A DNA stretch of 64,000 nucleotides from Chondrilla cf. caribensis. Lineage: Eukaryota > Porifera > Demospongiae > Chondrillida > Chondrillidae. Below, in pieces: positions 62,101 to 64,000 of this stretch. The stretch lies in NCBI GenBank assembly GCA_964020155.1, contig OZ026561.1:1817047-1881046 (forward strand), read 5' to 3'. Below the pieces are notes generated by a model. That model was not told the origin of the DNA. It saw nothing but the letters and a program-made list of their open reading frames with translations, and ran no database searches. Position 1 is the stretch's first letter, and each line of letters opens with the position of its first letter. The position numbers and the translations under genes were made by a program.

Positions 62101-62814
62101 AGAAAATGGCAAACTCAGTCAGTTGTCAGTCATGTTACTCTACAAAATTCATTGGGAACGGGGGCTTTAGAACTGTTCTCAGAAAAGTATTACTGTGCAT
62201 AGCTGATACTGCGTATGCTGAGGAAAGTTCTTGTAAAGCTGTACATAATGTTATTATGGTCAATAATACATAAAAAACATCTCCCACAATCATATTATGT
62301 CAAGCCACCCACTTATAGTCCAACAGATACAATTCTTAATATACGGGCATTAACCTGAGAAGTATGTGTTATTTACTGTTATCCATAACCGCAGCATGTA
62401 ACTATATTATGGTTACTGCGATGTAACTAGTTCACAAACGACATTAAACATGTCCATTTTTTGCTTATAGATTCCAATGAGGCAAGCCAAGTATCCAATG
62501 ATTCTAGAGCTGGTCTAGATTCTTTCTATGCCGTATCCAGCTCGATCATGCTTTTGATTGTGGTTTGTGTGATAGTTGCTGTAGTGGTGTGGTTAGTGAA
62601 GAAGAGGGCAAATAAGCATAAGAAGCTTGTGGAACCCACCATCACATTTTTAGGACGTCAGGAGGAAGATGAGTCTCCTGTTGGTGATCATACCTTGCAT
62701 TTCGAAAACACCTATCAGGAAGTTCAAAGCTTTGACCTGACAGTGAAGAATCCTTCGTTTTCTTTGAAAGGAGAGGAAAATGATGCAATCAAATTTGATG
62801 AAACTTCCACATAA
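30854..62814 (+). CDS. Gene B, complete: signal peptide + 67 CCP modules + TM + tail
   Basis: Join of 69 exons, 12,594 coding nt, 4,197 residues by my count. Exon 1 encodes a signal peptide; exons 2-68 each encode one six-cysteine CCP; exon 69 encodes stalk, membrane helix and tail with TAA at 62812-62814. The predicted protein is a type I membrane protein. Modules repeat as M1-M8 in six regular units (38011-57132) flanked by diverged units U0 (31027-37608) and U7 (57500-60557). Six of the eight types carry an N-glycosylation sequon beside the conserved Trp. Role is inferred only as surface recognition or adhesion; the nearest architectural analogue is complement receptor 1. One intron starts GC (46537) and one donor is weak (54869). 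It is not a known named gene to me. Confidence 0.9.
31027..31209 (+). CDS. Gene B exon 2: CCP M1-like, unit U0
   Basis: Starts [35 protein letters not shown]; same 183-nt length as the U7 M1. Donor GTATGC. Confidence 0.91.
31469..31642 (+). CDS. Gene B exon 3: CCP M2-like, unit U0
   Basis: Starts [15 protein letters not shown]; the invariant core Trp is Phe ([14 protein letters not shown]). 174 nt, like U7 M2. Confidence 0.9.
31643..33920 (+). other. Largest intron of gene B (2.3 kb)
   Basis: Holds an imperfect inverted repeat (31986-32011 against 32112-32137, both about GTTCGACTTC..GGAAGAC) and the terminal-inverted-repeat element at 33043-33707. No missing CCP exon found. Confidence 0.8.
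33043..33707. mobile_element. Non-autonomous DNA element with terminal inverted repeats
   Basis: Left end TATACCGTAGTCCCTCTGAA and the right end, reverse-complemented, TATACCGTATTCTCTCCAAA; similarity extends about 29 nt with mismatches. TA-flanked. Interior has repeated GACGAA words and no transposase recognised. Tc1/mariner- or pogo-like origin is a guess. Confidence 0.55.
33921..34100 (+). CDS. Gene B exon 4: CCP M3, unit U0
   Basis: Starts [18 protein letters not shown]; close to regular M3, unlike its diverged neighbours. Ends TCKRG with G|TG (Val). Confidence 0.92.
34203..34388 (+). CDS. Gene B exon 5: CCP M4, unit U0
   Basis: Starts [30 protein letters not shown]. Ends MPTCVKG; G|GA split. 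Confidence 0.91.
34689..34865 (+). CDS. Gene B exon 6: extra CCP MX, unit U0
   Basis: Starts [35 protein letters not shown]. Same position (between M4 and M5) as MX of U7. Confidence 0.9.
35549..35728 (+). CDS. Gene B exon 7: CCP M5, unit U0
   Basis: Starts [32 protein letters not shown]; has GGNWTG, so this M5 does carry the sequon most M5 copies lack. Confidence 0.91.
35729..36673 (+). other. Intron of gene B with AT microsatellite
   Basis: TA run at about 36464-36498; otherwise AT-rich sequence without recognisable features. Confidence 0.8.
36674..36859 (+). CDS. Gene B exon 8: CCP M6-like, unit U0 (diverged)
   Basis: Starts [46 protein letters not shown]. Longer than regular M6 (186 nt) and without a Met, so easy to overlook; splice sites and six Cys support it. 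Confidence 0.85.
37423..37608 (+). CDS. Gene B exon 9: CCP M8, unit U0
   Basis: Starts [17 protein letters not shown] (NVS keeps a sequon). It follows M6 directly; no M7 exon lies in 36860-37422. Confidence 0.91.
38011..38196 (+). CDS. Gene B exon 10: CCP M1, unit U1
   Basis: Starts [39 protein letters not shown]. Confidence 0.92.
38272..38451 (+). CDS. Gene B exon 11: CCP M2, unit U1
   Basis: Starts [16 protein letters not shown]; one codon longer than other M2 ([11 protein letters not shown] has an extra Arg). Confidence 0.92.
38539..38718 (+). CDS. Gene B exon 12: CCP M3, unit U1
   Basis: Starts [18 protein letters not shown]; ends PPTCKK; donor GTACGT. Confidence 0.91.
39477..39662 (+). 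CDS. Gene B exon 13: CCP M4, unit U1
   Basis: Starts [17 protein letters not shown]; follows a 758-nt intron; ends DPTCLK; donor GTATGT. Confidence 0.92.
39814..39993 (+). CDS. Gene B exon 14: CCP M5, unit U1
   Basis: Starts [30 protein letters not shown]. Donor GTTAGA; without splicing the frame would stop at once. Confidence 0.91.
40063..40245 (+). CDS. Gene B exon 15: CCP M6, unit U1
   Basis: Starts [31 protein letters not shown]. The donor is the first GT of a GT tract (40246-40305). Confidence 0.92.
40246..40305. repeat. GT microsatellite starting at a splice donor
   Basis: Pure GT run from the donor of exon 15, followed by TGCG repeats to about 40329. Confidence 0.95.
40454..40633 (+). 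CDS. Gene B exon 16: CCP M7, unit U1
   Basis: Starts [17 protein letters not shown] (NG replaced by KG); [15 protein letters not shown]. Ends TCEAG. Confidence 0.91.
40712..40897 (+). CDS. Gene B exon 17: CCP M8, unit U1
   Basis: Starts [33 protein letters not shown]; ends PVCVEG. Confidence 0.92.
41008..41193 (+). CDS. Gene B exon 18: CCP M1, unit U2
   Basis: Starts [14 protein letters not shown] (His for Tyr); [15 protein letters not shown]. Confidence 0.92.
41263..41439 (+). CDS. Gene B exon 19: CCP M2, unit U2
   Basis: Starts [40 protein letters not shown]. Confidence 0.92.
41536..41715 (+). CDS. Gene B exon 20: CCP M3, unit U2
   Basis: Starts [33 protein letters not shown] (Ala for Pro in the C3 loop). 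Confidence 0.92.
42004..42189 (+). CDS. Gene B exon 21: CCP M4, unit U2
   Basis: Starts [30 protein letters not shown] (Arg for Thr). Ends TCLK. Confidence 0.92.
42343..42522 (+). CDS. Gene B exon 22: CCP M5, unit U2
   Basis: Starts [36 protein letters not shown]. Confidence 0.92.
42588..42770 (+). CDS. Gene B exon 23: CCP M6, unit U2
   Basis: Starts [31 protein letters not shown]. Positional counterpart of the partial exon at 1-122; its intron text after the donor GTTTGT is almost the same. Confidence 0.92.
43122..43644 (+). repeat. 264-bp tandem duplication in an intron
   Basis: About 258 nt starting near 43122 recur at 43386 with essentially no change, 264 nt apart; gene A has one copy only (about 490-745). 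A recent event private to gene B. Confidence 0.85.
43867..44046 (+). CDS. Gene B exon 24: CCP M7, unit U2
   Basis: Starts [23 protein letters not shown] has Arg where gene A has Gly. Weak donor GTGTGA as in gene A. Confidence 0.89.
44181..44366 (+). CDS. Gene B exon 25: CCP M8, unit U2
   Basis: Starts [37 protein letters not shown]. Counterpart of 1278-1463. Confidence 0.92.
44859..45044 (+). CDS. Gene B exon 26: CCP M1, unit U3
   Basis: Starts [33 protein letters not shown]. Confidence 0.92.
45112..45288 (+). CDS. Gene B exon 27: CCP M2, unit U3
   Basis: Starts [30 protein letters not shown]; ends APTCLEG. Acceptor TCACTAG. Confidence 0.92.
45382..45561 (+). CDS. Gene B exon 28: CCP M3, unit U3
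   Basis: Starts [43 protein letters not shown]. Confidence 0.92.
45784..45969 (+). CDS. Gene B exon 29: CCP M4, unit U3
   Basis: Starts [17 protein letters not shown]; ends TAPTCRK (Pro kept, unlike gene A exon 7). Confidence 0.92.
46064..46083 (+). pseudogene. Relic of an M5 exon start in the M4-M5 intron
   Basis: ATATAG then ACACATGTAGTTGTCCA looks like a spliceable M5 start but runs into non-M5 sequence; the true acceptor is at 46107. Confidence 0.5.
46108..46287 (+). CDS. Gene B exon 30: CCP M5, unit U3
   Basis: Starts [39 protein letters not shown]. Acceptor TTCGCAG. Confidence 0.91.
46354..46536 (+). CDS. Gene B exon 31: CCP M6, unit U3, GC donor
   Basis: Starts [46 protein letters not shown]. 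The intron begins GCTAGT instead of GT; reading through would hit TAG immediately. Confidence 0.86.
47085..47264 (+). CDS. Gene B exon 32: CCP M7, unit U3
   Basis: Starts [28 protein letters not shown]. Counterpart 4146-4325. Confidence 0.92.
47342..47527 (+). CDS. Gene B exon 33: CCP M8, unit U3
   Basis: Starts [23 protein letters not shown]; ends PICVEG. Confidence 0.92.
47688..47873 (+). CDS. Gene B exon 34: CCP M1, unit U4
   Basis: Starts [33 protein letters not shown]. Confidence 0.92.
47963..48139 (+). CDS. Gene B exon 35: CCP M2, unit U4
   Basis: Starts [40 protein letters not shown]. Confidence 0.92.
48368..48547 (+). CDS. Gene B exon 36: CCP M3, unit U4
   Basis: Starts [37 protein letters not shown]. 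Confidence 0.92.
48918..49103 (+). CDS. Gene B exon 37: CCP M4, unit U4
   Basis: Starts [17 protein letters not shown]; ends TCKK; follows a 370-nt intron like gene A exon 15. Confidence 0.92.
49685..49864 (+). CDS. Gene B exon 38: CCP M5, unit U4
   Basis: Starts [44 protein letters not shown]. Confidence 0.92.
49940..50122 (+). CDS. Gene B exon 39: CCP M6, unit U4
   Basis: Starts [33 protein letters not shown] (Ile in the otherwise constant NSGY). Confidence 0.92.
50503..50682 (+). CDS. Gene B exon 40: CCP M7, unit U4
   Basis: Starts [29 protein letters not shown]. Confidence 0.92.
50789..50974 (+). CDS. Gene B exon 41: CCP M8, unit U4
   Basis: Starts [32 protein letters not shown]; ends PSCEKG. 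Confidence 0.92.
51309..51494 (+). CDS. Gene B exon 42: CCP M1, unit U5
   Basis: Starts [27 protein letters not shown], where gene A exon 20 has CNSNTYNL. Confidence 0.92.
51562..51738 (+). CDS. Gene B exon 43: CCP M2, unit U5
   Basis: Starts [32 protein letters not shown]. Confidence 0.92.
51823..52002 (+). CDS. Gene B exon 44: CCP M3, unit U5
   Basis: Starts G|GA then [35 protein letters not shown]. Confidence 0.92.
52074..52259 (+). CDS. Gene B exon 45: CCP M4, unit U5
   Basis: Starts [34 protein letters not shown] (NWS sequon). Confidence 0.92.
52377..52556 (+). CDS. Gene B exon 46: CCP M5, unit U5
   Basis: Starts [33 protein letters not shown]. Confidence 0.92.
52621..52803 (+). CDS. 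Gene B exon 47: CCP M6, unit U5
   Basis: Starts [35 protein letters not shown]. Donor GTGTGTGTA. Confidence 0.92.
53137..53316 (+). CDS. Gene B exon 48: CCP M7, unit U5
   Basis: Starts [31 protein letters not shown]. Confidence 0.92.
53565..53750 (+). CDS. Gene B exon 49: CCP M8, unit U5
   Basis: Starts [24 protein letters not shown], while gene A exon 27 has SPLYYKC. Confidence 0.92.
54140..54325 (+). CDS. Gene B exon 50: CCP M1, unit U6
   Basis: Starts [27 protein letters not shown]. Confidence 0.92.
54397..54573 (+). CDS. Gene B exon 51: CCP M2, unit U6
   Basis: Starts [20 protein letters not shown] (Pro kept). Donor GTGACT. Confidence 0.92.
54689..54868 (+). CDS. Gene B exon 52: CCP M3, unit U6, weak donor
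   Basis: Starts [18 protein letters not shown]. In-frame donor is GTTCGT; the better-looking GTAAGA four bases on would shift the frame. Confidence 0.87.
55128..55313 (+). CDS. Gene B exon 53: CCP M4, unit U6
   Basis: Starts [17 protein letters not shown] (NG changed to HG); ends TCRK. Confidence 0.92.
55580..55759 (+). CDS. Gene B exon 54: CCP M5, unit U6
   Basis: Starts [35 protein letters not shown]. The SYRTCQP text is shared with the truncated copy at 63904. Confidence 0.92.
55837..56019 (+). CDS. Gene B exon 55: CCP M6, unit U6
   Basis: Starts [28 protein letters not shown] (Lys for Asn). Donor GTTTGTGTG then a GT tract. Confidence 0.92.
56024..56148. repeat. GT microsatellite beside a splice donor
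   Basis: Two GT runs separated by a short GC-rich interruption (56085-56100). Confidence 0.95.
56653..56832 (+). CDS. Gene B exon 56: CCP M7, unit U6
   Basis: Starts [34 protein letters not shown]. Confidence 0.92.
56834..56917 (+). repeat. 42-bp tandem duplication in an intron
   Basis: TAGGCTTGTTCATTGACTTT and following bases occur twice, 42 nt apart; gene A has a single related copy after 14061. Confidence 0.85.
56947..57132 (+). CDS. Gene B exon 57: CCP M8, unit U6
   Basis: Starts [31 protein letters not shown]; ends TVSCVKG. Confidence 0.92.
57500..57682 (+). CDS. Gene B exon 58: CCP M1-like, unit U7
   Basis: Starts [29 protein letters not shown]. Confidence 0.91.
57798..57971 (+). 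CDS. Gene B exon 59: CCP M2-like, unit U7
   Basis: Starts [34 protein letters not shown]. Confidence 0.91.
58038..58217 (+). CDS. Gene B exon 60: CCP M3-like, unit U7
   Basis: Starts [42 protein letters not shown]. Confidence 0.91.
58313..58498 (+). CDS. Gene B exon 61: CCP M4-like, unit U7
   Basis: Starts [36 protein letters not shown]. Confidence 0.91.
58564..58743 (+). CDS. Gene B exon 62: extra CCP MX, unit U7
   Basis: Starts [36 protein letters not shown]. Confidence 0.91.
58847..59026 (+). CDS. Gene B exon 63: CCP M5-like, unit U7
   Basis: Starts [34 protein letters not shown]; ends MCKK. Confidence 0.91.
59257..59439 (+). CDS. Gene B exon 64: CCP M6-like, unit U7
   Basis: Starts [35 protein letters not shown]. 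Confidence 0.92.
59872..60045 (+). CDS. Gene B exon 65: CCP M7-like, unit U7
   Basis: Starts [29 protein letters not shown]. Confidence 0.92.
60372..60557 (+). CDS. Gene B exon 66: CCP M8-like, unit U7
   Basis: Starts [33 protein letters not shown]. Confidence 0.91.
60802..60975 (+). CDS. Gene B exon 67: membrane-proximal CCP MP1
   Basis: Starts [42 protein letters not shown]. Confidence 0.91.
61411..61593 (+). CDS. Gene B exon 68: membrane-proximal CCP MP2
   Basis: Starts [19 protein letters not shown], one codon (His) longer than gene [14 protein letters not shown]; donor GTAAGT. Confidence 0.91.
62471..62814 (+). CDS. Gene B exon 69: stalk, transmembrane helix and cytoplasmic tail
   Basis: Same design as gene A: helix [20 protein letters not shown], basic stop-transfer KKRANKHKK, tail with ENTYQEV, VKNPSF and IKFDETS, ending TAA. 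The tail between these motifs differs a good deal from gene A (for example [12 protein letters not shown] against SALQEEDESLFG), so the motifs appear more constrained than the linkers. Confidence 0.9.
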
Positions 62815-63870
62815 ACTTATAAATCAAGATTACTTCTGCTCAGTCGGTTTGATAATTTAGTAGTGATAAGTAGTGTCAAACAGTAGCTCCACAATTAGAG
62901 AATCTGACAGATTTGGTGTGCTTTGTAGAATTTCATTGGATTTCATAATCTAATGTTACATTAGTTCTGAATTCGAAATACTTACTATTTGCTACTAATG
63001 CATTACACACTAGCAGTTGCACTTGATCTGCCCCTCCTGCTTATACCATGCCAATCGATCTATTACTGTACAAATCAAAATTATCTAAATTGGAAACAGA
63101 GCCAGGCCTTTTAAAGGTATTGGCACCTGAACCAGAAGTGACCCATGGTATATTATAATTTTGTTGTTATTTATATCTAAAGCTAAATAAGATCTGTAAA
63201 CATTAGGTCGTACTGATATAGACATGTAGTTTGTCCATGCTCCAATATACTGTGAATTGCCTGTCAAACTTCAGCTATCCAAGCTTGGAATGATTACTTT
63301 TATTTTCCAAGATTACAAGAAAACTTCAAACCACTACTATTTTATTGCAGAATAAGTAATAAGCTAAATGACTTCTGGCTATTGTGAGTGATTACTACAC
63401 TGATCATGAAATAAAGTAAATCATGAAACACTATCAAAAGTGCATGTTGAGTAACTGGAAGGAATTAGTTAATGATGCATTTGTCAGATGGAAAATTCAT
63501 CTTATTATATTCAGTTGAAATAGTGGTAGTACGTTACTGTTGAGAATATCGCCTATAATAGCAATATTTATTTCCCATAGAAACATCATGCTTTGTCACA
63601 GCCTTGTATACATGACCTTATAATAAAATGTCATGAAAAATTCAACATTTATAATTATGTTCTGACATAGGTATGACAGGTTGATAGTTTAATAAATACA
63701 ATGACCTCATAACAGGCTTTTATATTTATATTATATATTATATATTATATATATTTTTAATTTATATAACAACTTTGCACATCATCTACTACAACGCTAC
63801 TATGTATATTAATTACATGCTTATGTAAACTTATTAAAGTGCAACCCTGCATGTATATAGCCACTTCTTA
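62815..63870. other. 3' flank of gene B
   Basis: Aligns with 20950-21825 and then with 23456-23540. AATAAA at 63410-63415; an AT-only stretch at 63722-63770. No gene seen. Confidence 0.6.
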
Positions 63871-63873
63871 CAA

Positions 63874-63904
63874 CATGATATCAACTTATCATGTTGATAT
63901 CATG
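63874..63904. repeat. Perfect 12-bp inverted repeat at a duplication breakpoint
   Basis: CATGATATCAAC, loop TTATCAT, GTTGATATCATG. It sits exactly where the gene B flank ends and CCP exon sequence begins. Confidence 0.85.
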
Positions 63905-64000
63905 GAAAAGCAAACTATGGAAACAACATCTATTACTACTGCAACAGTGGGTATTGTCGTAGTGGTAGCTCCTACAGAACATGTCAGCCAAGTGGTTCCT
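63904..64000 (+). pseudogene. 5'-truncated CCP M5 exon (third copy), cut by window end
   Basis: [20 protein letters not shown] and onward match the M5 of unit U6 (12651-12830, 55580-55759), but the first third with its CxCP and acceptor is missing. Open to the window edge. One Ser is Cys (GYCRSG), giving an odd cysteine. Could be a fragment, or the start of another rearranged copy. Confidence 0.6.

Overview
This window is AT-rich DNA from a multicellular animal. Genes are split by short GT-AG introns, the intergenic DNA carries CA/GT microsatellites and small inverted-repeat elements, and nothing looks bacterial (no operons, Shine-Dalgarno sites or CRISPR). The compact introns and an enormous CCP (sushi/SCR) receptor would fit an invertebrate such as a sponge or cnidarian. 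That placement is inference; I cannot name the species.

Almost all coding content is two tandem paralogues on the + strand. Gene A (1-20949) enters the window already open: 46 CCP exons (the first partial) and one transmembrane/cytoplasmic exon, 2,881 residues visible. Gene B (30854-62814) is complete: a signal-peptide exon, 67 CCP exons and a transmembrane/tail exon, which I add up to 12,594 coding nt or 4,197 residues. Every CCP is one exon flanked by phase-1 introns, so modules can be added or lost without changing frame. All modules have six cysteines rather than the usual four.

The CCPs form a higher-order repeat. I name eight types by sequence: M1 (opens [13 protein letters not shown], 186 nt), M2 ([12 protein letters not shown], Tyr-rich, 177), M3 ([13 protein letters not shown], 180), M4 ([14 protein letters not shown], 186), M5 ([13 protein letters not shown], 180), M6 ([13 protein letters not shown], 183), M7 (DVCSCPSxPxNGYIS, 180), M8 ([14 protein letters not shown], 186). 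They recur in that order and with those lengths (1,458 nt, 486 residues per unit). Gene B has units U0-U7; gene A shows the end of U2 and then U3-U7. Diverged U0 and U7 contain an extra module, MX. Two unique modules (MP1, MP2) precede the membrane. The plan recalls the long homologous repeats of vertebrate complement receptor 1, but with eight modules instead of seven.

Genes A and B are collinear, introns included (position 122 matches 42770; 20949 matches 62814), so a block carrying the finished array was duplicated after the array expanded, or two haplotypes were assembled in tandem. A third, truncated CCP exon starts at about 63904 and runs off the window.

Between the genes (20950-30853) I see no convincing complete gene. 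This stretch holds a 1.6-kb insertion absent after gene B, long GT tracts, a large inverted repeat (arms 24600-25997 and 26741-28310) around a CpG-containing spacer with a possible orphan first exon, a direct duplication (28454-28840 and 29157-29741), a six-copy 47-bp minisatellite (30026-30307), and the probable gene B promoter. Introns not listed separately showed me only AT-rich sequence.
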